DNA of 64,000 nt, from NCBI RefSeq assembly GCF_024701975.1, contig NZ_JANLNM010000005.1:372001-436000 (forward strand), in the 5' to 3' direction. Of this stretch, positions 8,458-16,297 are shown piece by piece. The position numbers were made by a program, and so were the translations under genes. The notes beneath the pieces are model-generated. The model was not told the origin of the DNA. It saw only the letters and a list, made by a program, of their open reading frames with translations, and did not search any database. The stretch's first letter is position 1. Every line of letters begins with the position of its first letter. The stretch is from Variovorax sp. ZS18.2.2 (GTDB lineage Bacteria; Pseudomonadota; Gammaproteobacteria; Burkholderiales; Burkholderiaceae_C).

Positions 8458-10635
8458 ATGACCGCCCGCACCACCGCCCACGGACTCCAGGTCGCGACCG
8501 AGCTCCACCGCTTCATCGAAGAAAAAGTCCTGCCCGCCACCGGCGTCGCCAGCGACGTCTTCTGGAAGGGCTTCGACGCCATCGTGAGCGACCTCGCGCC
8601 CAAGAACATCGCGCTGCTCACCGAGCGCGACCGCCTGCAGAGCGAGCTCGACGCCTGGCACAAGAAGAACCCCGGGCCGATCGCCGACATGCCGGCCTAC
8701 CGCGCCTTCCTCGAAAAAATCGGCTACCTGCTGCCGCAGCCCAAGGGCGCGAAGGCCACGACCGCGAACGTCGACTCCGAACTCGCGCTGCAGGCCGGCC
8801 CGCAGCTGGTGGTGCCGATCCTCAACGCACGCTACGCGCTCAACGCCGCCAACGCGCGCTGGGGCTCGCTGTACGACGCGCTCTACGGCACCGACGCCAT
8901 CTCCGAAGCCGGCGGCGCTGAAAAGGGCAAGGGCTACAACCCGGTGCGCGGCGCCAAGGTCATCGAATTCGCACGCAACGTGCTCGACCAGGCCGCACCG
9001 CTGGCCAACGGCTCGCACAAGATGGCGACCGGCTACAGCGTGAAGGACGGCAAGCTGGTCGTTGCGCTGCAGAGCAGCAGCACGGGCCTGGCCGACCCTT
9101 CACAGTTTGTCGGGTATGACTGCGACGCCGAAACGTTCACGTCCATTTTGCTCAAGCACAACGGTATTCACATCGACATCCGGATCGATCGCAACACCAC
9201 CATCGGCAAGAGCGACCCCGCGGGCATCAGCGACGTGGTGCTCGAAGCCGCGCTCTCGACCATCCTCGATCTCGAAGACTCGGTGGCCGTGGTCGACGCG
9301 GCCGACAAGGTCGTCGCTTATTCGAACTGGCTCGGCATCGTCGAAGGCTCGTTGACCGAGGAAGTCGCCAAGGGCGGCAAAACTTTCACGCGCGGCCTCA
9401 ATCCTGACCGCGAATACACCGCCCCCGATGGCAGCCAGACTATCAAGCTGCACGGCCGCTCGCTGATGTTCCTGCGCAATGTGGGCCACCTGATGACCAA
9501 CCCGGCCATCCTGTATGCCGGCGGCAAGGAGATTCCGGAAGGCATCCTCGATGCCGTGGTGACCACCACCATCGCCACCATCGACCTCAAGCGCAAGGGC
9601 AACTCGCGCACCGGCAGCATCTACATCGTCAAGCCCAAGATGCACGGCCCGGCCGAAGTGGCCTTCGCGAGCGAGCTGTTCGGCCGCGTCGAGCAACTGC
9701 TGGGTCTGCCCGCCAACACGGTGAAGCTGGGCATCATGGACGAGGAGCGCCGCACCAGCGTGAACCTGAAGGCCTGCATCGCCGAAGCCGCCGCACGCGT
9801 GGCCTTCATCAACACCGGCTTCCTGGACCGCACCGGCGACGAGATGCACACCGCCATGCAGGGCGGCCCGATGATCCGCAAGGGCGACATGAAGTCCAGC
9901 GCATGGATCGGCGCCTACGAAAAGAACAACGTGCTGGTCGGCCTCTCGTGCGGCCTGCGCGGCAAGGCGCAGATCGGCAAGGGCATGTGGGCCATGCCCG
10001 ACCTCATGGCCGCGATGCTCGAACAGAAGATCGGCCACCCCAAGGCCGGCGCCAACACCGCCTGGGTGCCCTCGCCCACCGCCGCCACGCTGCATGCGCT
10101 GCACTACCACCAGGTGAGCGTGACCGCGGTGCAGCAGGAGCTGGAAAAGATCGACGCCGACGCCGAGCGCGACAACATCCTGAACGCGCTGCTGCAGGTG
10201 CCCATCGCACCCGAAGCCAAGTGGACCGCCGAAGAGCGCCAGCAGGAAATCGACAACAACGTGCAGGGCATCCTCGGCTACGTGGTGCGCTGGATCGACC
10301 AGGGCGTGGGCTGCTCCAAGGTGCCCGACATCCACAACGTGGGCCTGATGGAAGACCGCGCGACGCTGCGCATCTCGAGCCAGCACATCGCCAACTGGCT
10401 GCTGCACGGCGTGGTGACCAAGGCGCAGGTCGACGAGACCTTCCAGCGCATGGCCAAGGTGGTCGACGAGCAGAACGCGGGCGACGCGCTCTACCAGCCG
10501 ATGGCCGGCAACTTCGCGACCTCGGCCGCGTACAAGGCGGCGCAGGACCTGGTGTTCAAGGGCATCGAGCAGCCGAGTGGCTACACGGAGCCGCTGCTGC
10601 ATGCATGGCGTTTGAAGGTCAAGGGCGAAGCTTGA
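8458..10635 (+). CDS. glcB: Malate synthase G
   Basis: A 725-residue malate synthase of the monomeric G isoform, condensing glyoxylate with acetyl-CoA to give malate; length matches the family (~720-730). Recognisable segments include the N-terminal FWKGFDAIVSDLAPKN, the acidic LEDSVAVVDAADKV region, TNPAILYAGGKEIPEG, the IMDEERRTSVNLKACI core and the DIHNVGLMEDRATLRIS region. I chose ATG at 8458, directly behind CAGGAGAG; the frame is open upstream but that stretch is not conserved-looking. It is alone, without isocitrate lyase or glycolate oxidase genes, and ends in a terminator hairpin. Confidence 0.97.
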   Translation: MTARTTAHGLQVATELHRFIEEKVLPATGVASDVFWKGFDAIVSDLAPKNIALLTERDRLQSELDAWHKKNPGPIADMPAYRAFLEKIGYLLPQPKGAKATTANVDSELALQAGPQLVVPILNARYALNAANARWGSLYDALYGTDAISEAGGAEKGKGYNPVRGAKVIEFARNVLDQAAPLANGSHKMATGYSVKDGKLVVALQSSSTGLADPSQFVGYDCDAETFTSILLKHNGIHIDIRIDRNTTIGKSDPAGISDVVLEAALSTILDLEDSVAVVDAADKVVAYSNWLGIVEGSLTEEVAKGGKTFTRGLNPDREYTAPDGSQTIKLHGRSLMFLRNVGHLMTNPAILYAGGKEIPEGILDAVVTTTIATIDLKRKGNSRTGSIYIVKPKMHGPAEVAFASELFGRVEQLLGLPANTVKLGIMDEERRTSVNLKACIAEAAARVAFINTGFLDRTGDEMHTAMQGGPMIRKGDMKSSAWIGAYEKNNVLVGLSCGLRGKAQIGKGMWAMPDLMAAMLEQKIGHPKAGANTAWVPSPTAATLHALHYHQVSVTAVQQELEKIDADAERDNILNALLQVPIAPEAKWTAEERQQEIDNNVQGILGYVVRWIDQGVGCSKVPDIHNVGLMEDRATLRISSQHIANWLLHGVVTKAQVDETFQRMAKVVDEQNAGDALYQPMAGNFATSAAYKAAQDLVFKGIEQPSGYTEPLLHAWRLKVKGEA

Positions 10636-10672
10636 TCGGCGTGCGTCCGGCACTGCGGACTTGAGCTAACGG

Positions 10673-10692
10673 ACGGCGCCCTCGGGCGCCGT
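10673..10692 (+). terminator. Terminator hairpin after glcB
   Basis: A perfect 9-bp inverted repeat, ACGGCGCCC-TC-GGGCGCCGT, begins 37 nt after the malate synthase stop codon. It is followed by TCTGCATC, so the U-tract is weak, but the stem is very stable. It most likely ends the glcB transcript. Confidence 0.65.
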
Positions 10693-10761
10693 TCTGCATC
10701 TGGGGCGGCATGCCATTAGCATTCGTGCCGCTCCCTTCTTCCTTCAGCCCTTCCCTTCTCG

Positions 10762-12018
10762 ATGAACACGAACGCGGCCTCGCCGCTCCCGCCGCGCTGG
10801 TCGACCTCCGCGGCCGCCATGCTCGTGGCACTGGCCTCGGCCTTCGCGCTGAGCCAAGCCTTCCGCACCGTCGGCGCCATGATGGCCACGCCGCTCAGCG
10901 GCCACTTCGGCCTCTCGCCCCAGCAACTGGGCACATGGGCGGGCACCTTCCATTTCATGTTCGGGATCATGCAGCTCGCGATGGGCGTGTCGATCGACAT
11001 GTTCGGCGTGCGCCGCACGGTGCTCACCGCTTTTCCGCTCGCCATCGCGGGCGCGGCGCTGTGCGCGGTGGCATCGAGCTTTCACATGCTGCTGCTCGGG
11101 CAGGCGCTGATCGGCGTCGGCTGCGCACCGGCATTCCTCGCGTGCACGGTGTTCATCGCGCGGCATTTCGATGCCGCGCGCTTCACCGCGATGTCGGGGC
11201 TGGTGATGAGCATGGCCGGCCTGGGCATCGTGTTCACCGGCACGCCGCTGGCGCTGCTGATCGAGGCCGCTTCGTGGCGCGCCGGCTATGCGGTGCTGGC
11301 CGCGTTCGCTGTGCTGTCGTGGATCGTCATCTTCTGGCGCGTGCGTGAGCCGATGCGTGCGGTGGATCAGGTGGAGCCGGCCGAACGCCAGTCGTTGCGC
11401 AAGGCCGTGCGCGAGTTGCTGCCGCTGTTCGCGATGCCCCACACGCTCGGCCTCTTGTGCTTCGCCTGCGTGTCGTACGCGGCCTTCATCACGCTGCGCG
11501 GCCTGTGGCTGGGGCCGGTGCTGCACGAGCGGCACGGCCTCTCGCTCGTGGCAAGCGGCAACGTGGCGCTGGTGATGACCGTCACCGGCATGATCAGCCC
11601 GATGCTGTTCGGCCGGATGGACCCGGGCGGCGCGCGGCGCGCCCGCTGGATGATGGGGTGCGCGTCCATCGGCGCACTGATGTTCGGTGCGATGGCGCTC
11701 ACGCATTCGCGCGCGGTGGACATCGGCCTGCCGATCATCTATGGCCTTCTCTCCGGCTACAGCGTGCTGCAGTACGCGTACACCAAGAACGCCTACCCGG
11801 CCGCCATGACGGGGCGCGCGCTGGCGCTGATGAACATGGCGATGTTCCTCGGCGTGTCGCTGATGCAATGGACGACCGGCGTGGCTGCATCGTGGGGCGT
11901 GGCGCATGGCGTCGAGCCGTTCCGTGCGGTGTTTCTTACCGTGGCAGGGATGCTGGCCGCGGGCACGCTCGCGTTCGCCCTGCTGCCGCGTGCGCCGGTG
12001 CCTGCACGCCCGTCCTGA
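10762..12018 (+). CDS. MFS transporter
   Basis: A 418-residue protein with about twelve hydrophobic segments, the expected topology of the major facilitator superfamily. The loop after helix 2 carries DMFGVRRTV, a degenerate form of the MFS motif A. The sequence resembles CynX/NNP-like or nitrate/cyanate-type transporters only loosely, so no substrate is proposed. The ATG at 10762 gives a short polar N-terminus before helix 1. It converges with the uncharacterised gene ending at 12046. Confidence 0.88.
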   Translation: MNTNAASPLPPRWSTSAAAMLVALASAFALSQAFRTVGAMMATPLSGHFGLSPQQLGTWAGTFHFMFGIMQLAMGVSIDMFGVRRTVLTAFPLAIAGAALCAVASSFHMLLLGQALIGVGCAPAFLACTVFIARHFDAARFTAMSGLVMSMAGLGIVFTGTPLALLIEAASWRAGYAVLAAFAVLSWIVIFWRVREPMRAVDQVEPAERQSLRKAVRELLPLFAMPHTLGLLCFACVSYAAFITLRGLWLGPVLHERHGLSLVASGNVALVMTVTGMISPMLFGRMDPGGARRARWMMGCASIGALMFGAMALTHSRAVDIGLPIIYGLLSGYSVLQYAYTKNAYPAAMTGRALALMNMAMFLGVSLMQWTTGVAASWGVAHGVEPFRAVFLTVAGMLAAGTLAFALLPRAPVPARPS

Positions 12019-12045
12019 GCGCGCGGAAGGCCACGGACGCATCGC

Positions 12046-12837
12046 TCAGGCGTCGTCGCCCAGACGCGCCCGCACTTCGCGACGGCCCAGTTGCCGCTTG
12101 GCGACCGCGTAGACGTCGTTGCGACCGTACATGGCACGGTGGGTGGGCAGGTCAGGCGCAGGGCGCTGGGCGGCGCCACTGCGGGTAACCAGGCAACGAC
12201 GCAGCACGTCGTAGCGCTTCTCTTCCGCCTGCGTCGCACACGCTCTCTCGGGAAACTTCGCGAGCGTGATCTCGAACCAGCAGCCGTCGACGCGGTGCCA
12301 CTGTGTGCTCTCGTCGATCACGTGATAGACCGCGTAGGGCTTGTCGCCGCGCTGTTCGGCCCACGTCTTGCGAGTAGCCCTTCGCGCTGCCTTTGCTTCG
12401 GCCAGCCGCCGGTTGGGCAGCAGGATGCCGGTGACCGGATGCACGAACAGCTCGACGTTCGGCGCTTCGCGCAACGGCACGCTGCGATGCGTGCCCCAAC
12501 GATGCGGCGGAACGCACACCTCGCCGTCCCGCAGCTCGGCACGGCGCTCCACGAAATCGTCGATGTGCAGGAAGATGTGCGCCTGCACCGTGCTGCGCCG
12601 GTCGATGCCGCTGCAGAGTTCCGCATACACCTTGTCCCACGGCCGATGCACCTGCTTCTGCAACCAGCGCTTGAGCGGTGCGAGGTTTTCGTTGAGCCCC
12701 TTCGGACGGTCGTAGCCACGCTTCATGCCGAGGTGCGAACCGCGGTCCCTGCTGTTGCGAAAGGCCCGCCCCTCGCCCTGCACACCACCGCCGCGGCGCG
12801 GGCGTTCGACGATGACCTTGTCCATGTCTTCGCGCAT
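12046..12837 (-). CDS. Conserved uncharacterised basic protein (MREDMxKVIVERPRR type)
   Basis: A 263-residue protein with no domain I can name. It opens with MREDMDKVIVERPRRGGG, which I recall as the hallmark start of a family of unknown function scattered across proteobacteria and other phyla. Further conserved-looking blocks are LNENLAPLKRWLQKQVHRPW (48-67), the KVYAELC segment, FVHPVTGILLPN (131-142), VDGCWFEITLAKFP (183-196) and YGRNDVYAVAKRQLGRREVR (237-256). It is rich in Arg and Lys, with no signal peptide or membrane helix, so a cytoplasmic nucleic-acid- or ribosome-associated role is conceivable. ATG at 12837 lies 2 nt after the stop of the small upstream gene, indicating translational coupling. 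Confidence 0.85.
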   Translation of the reverse strand: MREDMDKVIVERPRRGGGVQGEGRAFRNSRDRGSHLGMKRGYDRPKGLNENLAPLKRWLQKQVHRPWDKVYAELCSGIDRRSTVQAHIFLHIDDFVERRAELRDGEVCVPPHRWGTHRSVPLREAPNVELFVHPVTGILLPNRRLAEAKAARRATRKTWAEQRGDKPYAVYHVIDESTQWHRVDGCWFEITLAKFPERACATQAEEKRYDVLRRCLVTRSGAAQRPAPDLPTHRAMYGRNDVYAVAKRQLGRREVRARLGDDA

Positions 12838-12839
12838 CG

Positions 12840-13058
12840 TCAGTCCTCCCGCCCGAGGCTGCGCGCAGCCTTCTGCAACGCGACCTTCTGCGCACGCCGC
12901 TCCGCGCGGTGCGTGCGCAGGTGCCGCCCTGCGCCCTGGCTCGATTCGCGGCGCGCCATCGCGGCCACCACGGGATTGCGAGGTGCCGTGGACGGCACCG
13001 AAAAGTAAAACCGGCCCAGACGTTTCTCGTCGTCGCGGGCCTTTCGTTGAGCACTCAT
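12840..13058 (-). CDS. Small basic uncharacterised protein paired with the 263-residue gene
   Basis: A 72-residue, strongly basic protein starting MSAQRKARDDEKRLGRFYFS and ending in a helical Arg/Lys/Gln-rich tail with no recognised domain. The ATG at 13058 has a GGAG ribosome-binding site 9 nt upstream. The stop codon lies 2 nt before the next start, so both proteins are probably made from one message. The frame is open upstream as far as MHLPRPVDKG (ATG at 13136), but that extension would run through a terminator-like hairpin and lacks a good ribosome-binding site. Function unknown; the tight pairing suggests a shared role. Confidence 0.7.
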   Translation of the reverse strand: MSAQRKARDDEKRLGRFYFSVPSTAPRNPVVAAMARRESSQGAGRHLRTHRAERRAQKVALQKAARSLGRED

Positions 13059-13070
13059 GTGCGCACACTC

Positions 13071-13112
13071 CAAAAACAAAAAGGCCCCGGCGAATGGCTG
13101 CGCGGGGCCTTT
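13071..13112 (-). terminator. Intrinsic terminator just upstream of the two-gene unit (possible attenuator)
   Basis: On the minus strand a perfect 10-bp stem, AAAGGCCCCG...CGGGGCCTTT with a 13-nt loop, is followed by a T-tract (TTTTTGTTTTTGG). The T-tract abuts the GGAG ribosome-binding site of the 72-residue gene, leaving no room for a promoter in between. Transcripts for the pair must therefore read through this hairpin or start within it. It could be an attenuator or the end of a small RNA encoded just upstream. Confidence 0.75.
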
Positions 13113-13470
13113 GTCGACGGGCCTCGGCAGGTGCATGGATGCACATCCGGCCGGGGCGGTCGGTGTGCGGGTCAGGTGTTCAGGAAACGGCTCATTGAAT
13201 TGGTTGGTCGCCCGGGAGGTTGCAAGTCGCCAGGCGCGTTGGGGAAAAACTGTTGCTGAAAAACGAAGGGCGGATTCTGTCGAGCCCATGCGCGATGCGC
13301 AAGCGCCGCTTGCAACGCTGTGGCGCAAAGCCGACGCAAGACCGCCGCGGTGTCGTCCTACGAATCCAGTTGCATCCGCCCTCCGTATTGATCTCAAGCG
13401 CATCGCGCCTCCGAGCTGTTGGCGGTTTCCACAGAGAACCTCGACAACCATTTCTTTCCAGGAGACTTCC
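13113..13470. other. Gene-poor stretch before the fasciclin gene
   Basis: About 358 nt without a convincing protein gene. On the minus strand it would contain the promoter and leader feeding the hairpin at 13071-13112. On the plus strand its end holds the CAGGAGAC ribosome-binding site of the fasciclin gene. A long plus-strand frame crosses it, but that is only an open extension of the fasciclin frame without its own start signals. Confidence 0.5.
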
Positions 13471-14037
13471 ATGAAAAAACTCGTGATCGCAGTCGGCGTT
13501 TCGGTCCTGCTCGGCGCTTGCGCGGGCGGCATGGGCATGAGCGGCAGCGGCGCATCGAACCCGATGGTCGGCGGCGCCGCGATGTACCCGACGAAGGACA
13601 TCGTCGACAACGCCGTGAATTCGAAGGACCACACGACGCTGGTCGCCGCCGTCAAGGCCGCGGACCTGGTCGGCACGCTCAAGAGTGCGGGCCCGTTCAC
13701 CGTTTTCGCACCGACCAACGCGGCCTTCGCGGCCCTGCCGGCCGGCACGGTCGACACGCTGCTCAAGCCCGAAAACAAGCCCACGCTGACCAAGGTGCTG
13801 ACCTACCACGTAGTGCCCGGCAAGATGGACGGCCCCGCGCTCATGAGCGCGATCAACGCAGGCGGCGGCAAGGCCGTGCTGAAGACCGCGAGCGGCGGCA
13901 CGCTCACGGCCACGATGAGCGGCAGCAACGTGTTGGTGACCGATGCCAAGGGCGGCACCGCGACCGTGACGATCGCCAACGTGTACCAGTCGAACGGCGT
14001 GATCCACGTCGTGAACAAGGTGCTGCTGCCGGGTTGA
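13471..14037 (+). CDS. Fasciclin (FAS1) domain lipoprotein
   Basis: A 188-residue secreted protein. Residues 1-17 form a lipoprotein signal peptide with lipobox LGAC, lipidated at Cys17. The rest is one FAS1 domain, with the H1 block TVFAPTNAAFAALP, the conserved LTYHVVPGK segment and the H2 block NGVIHVVNKVLLP at the very end. Such single-domain proteins sit in the envelope and are linked to adhesion or surface interactions, but the exact role is unknown. ATG at 13471 is preceded by CAGGAGAC and is the only start that exposes the signal peptide. It stands alone, convergent with the LysR gene. Confidence 0.93.
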   Translation: MKKLVIAVGVSVLLGACAGGMGMSGSGASNPMVGGAAMYPTKDIVDNAVNSKDHTTLVAAVKAADLVGTLKSAGPFTVFAPTNAAFAALPAGTVDTLLKPENKPTLTKVLTYHVVPGKMDGPALMSAINAGGGKAVLKTASGGTLTATMSGSNVLVTDAKGGTATVTIANVYQSNGVIHVVNKVLLPG

Positions 14038-14062
14038 TGGTTCTCCGCGCGGCGGGCCTTCG

Positions 14063-14998
14063 TCAGGTCCGTTGCGCCGCCTCGGCCTCGTCGCGCAGCC
14101 ATTGCGCGAAGTCCTGCGCGTCGCGGTTGCTCGCGGCGCGCTTCGACATCTCGATGAAGTAGCCGCGGTGCGATGCCGCGCCCTCGCCGAGCGGCGCCAC
14201 GAGCCGGCCGTCGCGCACCAGTTCGCGCAGCAACGGCAAGCGCCCGATCACCACGCCCTGCCCCGCCACCGCGGCGGCCACCGCATCGGCGTACTGCGTG
14301 AAGCGCAGCGTGCTCTTCACGCGCAGGTCTTCCAGCCCCATCACCTTGAGCCACGGCTCCCAGTCGGCGGTCGGGGCTTCGCTGTGGTCCGGGTATTCGA
14401 TGGTGAGCAGCGTGAGTCTGGAAAAGTCCGACAGCTCGCGCAGCGACGCGGCGACCTGCGGCGCGCACAGCGGGATCACCGATTCCTCGAACAGCGCCGG
14501 CCCGACACCACGGCCGATGGGCACGAAGCGCACCGCGAGATCGAGGCGGCTCACGTCCAGGTCGAGCACGTCGAGCGTGGCCGACAGGCGCACATCGACC
14601 TGCGGATGCGTGCCGGTGAAGCGCGCCAGTTTCGGAATGAGCCAGAGCGACGCAAAACCCGGCGTGCAGGTGATCGCCACCTGCCGCGGCGCGGCGCTGG
14701 CGCGCACGCGGGCCGTGGCGTCGCGCAGCCGCTCCAGGCTGTCGGTGACCGCGCGCTGCAGCACGCCGCCGGCCTCGGTGAGCGCCAGCGCGCGGTGGCG
14801 GCGCTCGAACAGCAGCACGCCCAGGCTGGCTTCGAGCTGCTGGATCTGCCGGCTCACGGCCGACTGCGTGAGGTGCAGCTCGCCGGCCGCCAGCGTGAAG
14901 CTGAGCTGGCGCGCGGCGGCCTCGAAACTGCGCAGCAAATCCAGCGGCGGGAGCTCGCCGCTCGGGGTTCTGGGGGTTTTCGCATTCTCTACAGGCAT
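14063..14998 (-). CDS. GcvA-like LysR family transcriptional regulator
   Basis: A 311-residue LysR-type regulator of the GcvA/AmpR-like branch. The helix-turn-helix region runs over residues 17-75 (PPLDLLRSFEAAARQLSFT then SAVSRQIQQLEASLGVLLFE). The effector domain includes the DLDVSRLDLAVRF strand and the VAAAVAGQGVVIGRLPLL segment typical of this branch. ATG at 14998 gives normal length; the frame continues open into the neighbouring genes but without plausible coding. It is divergent from a DUF2917 gene, with a perfect inverted repeat between them, an arrangement I recognise from other Comamonadaceae. Confidence 0.92.
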   Translation of the reverse strand: MPVENAKTPRTPSGELPPLDLLRSFEAAARQLSFTLAAGELHLTQSAVSRQIQQLEASLGVLLFERRHRALALTEAGGVLQRAVTDSLERLRDATARVRASAAPRQVAITCTPGFASLWLIPKLARFTGTHPQVDVRLSATLDVLDLDVSRLDLAVRFVPIGRGVGPALFEESVIPLCAPQVAASLRELSDFSRLTLLTIEYPDHSEAPTADWEPWLKVMGLEDLRVKSTLRFTQYADAVAAAVAGQGVVIGRLPLLRELVRDGRLVAPLGEGAASHRGYFIEMSKRAASNRDAQDFAQWLRDEAEAAQRT

Positions 14999-15049
14999 GC
15001 AACGAGTTCCGAATGACCGCGTGTAAGGAGGAGAGCTACTCACTATATT

Positions 15050-15066
15050 CATTCGTACCCCGAATG
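15050..15066. promoter_or_regulatory. Inverted-repeat operator between lysR and the DUF2917 gene
   Basis: CATTCG-TACCC-CGAATG is a perfect 6-bp inverted repeat with a 5-bp spacer. It contains the T-N11-A core expected of LysR-type binding sites. It sits 52 nt from the LysR start and 15 nt from the DUF2917 start, so the regulator probably binds here to control both genes. Confidence 0.65.
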
Positions 15067-15080
15067 CAATGGAGCTTGCC

Positions 15081-15407
15081 ATGAGCACCCAACCGTCTTC
15101 TTCCTCCTCCCGCTTCGACGTCAGCCTGCCGACCCGTGCCGTCTTCTCGGTGCCCGATGGCGCCGGCGTGGGCATCGAATGCCGCAGCGGCACGGTCTGG
15201 GTCACGCTGGACCGCGATCCGCGCGACATCGTGCTGGAGCCCGGCGACCGCTTCGATGGCACCGAGCACCGGCGCATCCTGGTGTCGGCGCTGACCGCGT
15301 CGTGCATCACCGTGTCGGATGCGCAGCCCGCTGCGATGCCCCTTGCGCGGCCGGCGCGCGGATGGTCGCCTTGGCGACTTCGGCCCCACGGGTTGTCCCC
15401 GGCTTGA
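15081..15407 (+). CDS. DUF2917 domain-containing protein
   Basis: A 108-residue soluble protein matching the small DUF2917 family: a beta-rich centre (VFSVPDGAGVGIECRSGTVW then VTLDRDPRDIVLEPGDRF) resembling a cupin-like fold, and a low-complexity serine N-terminus. Function is unknown. ATG at 15081 is preferred over 15069 because GGAG lies 6 nt ahead of it. It is divergent from and probably regulated by the adjacent LysR protein. Confidence 0.8.
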   Translation: MSTQPSSSSSRFDVSLPTRAVFSVPDGAGVGIECRSGTVWVTLDRDPRDIVLEPGDRFDGTEHRRILVSALTASCITVSDAQPAAMPLARPARGWSPWRLRPHGLSPA

Positions 15408-15439
15408 CCCCGGTGCCATCGGCATCGAACCTCGATGCC

Positions 15440-16243
15440 ATGGACTCCCAAGCACTGATCCTCTACGAACTGGCCGACGGCATTGCGACGCTCACGCTGA
15501 ACCTGCCGGCCAAGCTGAACCCCATCGCGCGCGACCTGCAGATCGAACTGCGCGACACGCTGGAGCGCATCCGCAATGACCGCGCGGTGCGCGCCGTGAT
15601 CCTGACGGGCGCGGGCAAAGCGTTTTGCGTGGGCGCTGACCTGAGCGCGATGGCGCCCGGCGAAGTAGGCAAGTCGCTCGGCACGCAGACGGCCGAGTGG
15701 ATGCAGTCGCTGAGCAATCCGCTGATCGAGACGCTGCGCACGCTGCCTGTTCCTGTGGTCGCTGCAGTGAACGGGCCGGCCGCCGGTGCGGGCGTCGGGC
15801 TGGCGCTCGCGGCGGACGTGACGATCGCGGCACGCAGCGCGTACTTCTATCTGCCCTTTCTCCCGAAGCTCGGCATCGTGCCGGACCTGGGTTGCACCTG
15901 GGCGATTCCGCGCCGTGCCGGCAAGGCGCGCGCGATGGGCATGGCATTGCTCGACGAACGCCTGAGCGCCGGCCGCGCGGTGCAGTGGGGCCTGATCTGG
16001 GCCTGCGCCGACGACGAGCAACTGATGGACGATGCGCGCGCCATCGCGCAGCGCCTCGCACGTCTGCCCGCACATGCGGTGATCGAAGCGCGCGAAGCCT
16101 TCGAGGCCTCCGAGCGCCACACGCTGAAAGAACAACTGCACTACGAAAGCGAACGCCAGCGCGAGCTGATCGATCGCCCGACCTTCCGCGAAGGCGTGAG
16201 CGCGTTCCTGCAGAAGCGGCCACCCGCGTTCGAGAGCCGCTGA
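15440..16243 (+). CDS. Enoyl-CoA hydratase/isomerase (PaaG-like crotonase)
   Basis: A 267-residue crotonase-fold protein acting on acyl-CoA thioesters. The first oxyanion-hole element is GAGKAFCVGADLSAM and the second AVNGPAAGAGVGLALAADVT. The segment KLGIVPDLGCTWAIPRRAGK followed by LLDERLSAGRAVQWGLIW is like PaaG isomerases, with Asp where classic hydratases carry a catalytic Glu, so isomerisation or ring chemistry is more likely than simple hydration. There is no paa operon around it. No strong ribosome-binding site is visible; ATG at 15440 gives family-typical length. It lies 54 nt ahead of the phosphofructokinase gene. Confidence 0.88.
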   Translation: MDSQALILYELADGIATLTLNLPAKLNPIARDLQIELRDTLERIRNDRAVRAVILTGAGKAFCVGADLSAMAPGEVGKSLGTQTAEWMQSLSNPLIETLRTLPVPVVAAVNGPAAGAGVGLALAADVTIAARSAYFYLPFLPKLGIVPDLGCTWAIPRRAGKARAMGMALLDERLSAGRAVQWGLIWACADDEQLMDDARAIAQRLARLPAHAVIEAREAFEASERHTLKEQLHYESERQRELIDRPTFREGVSAFLQKRPPAFESR

Positions 16244-16297
16244 CACCCCGAAACGCGGGCACTGGCGCCTGACATGGGGCTGCGGGAGAATGCCCGC

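Noticed and set aside
9100..10653. Open frame of 517 codons antisense to malate synthase
   Set aside because: It lies fully opposite a certain gene, is rich in His, Gly, Arg and Ala as expected of antisense frames in high-GC DNA, and has no recognisable domain.
12046..13146. Longer version of the 263-residue protein starting at 13146
   Set aside because: The extra 103 residues would run antisense-like through the small gene and the terminator hairpin. The MREDM start is the family-typical N-terminus as I recall it.
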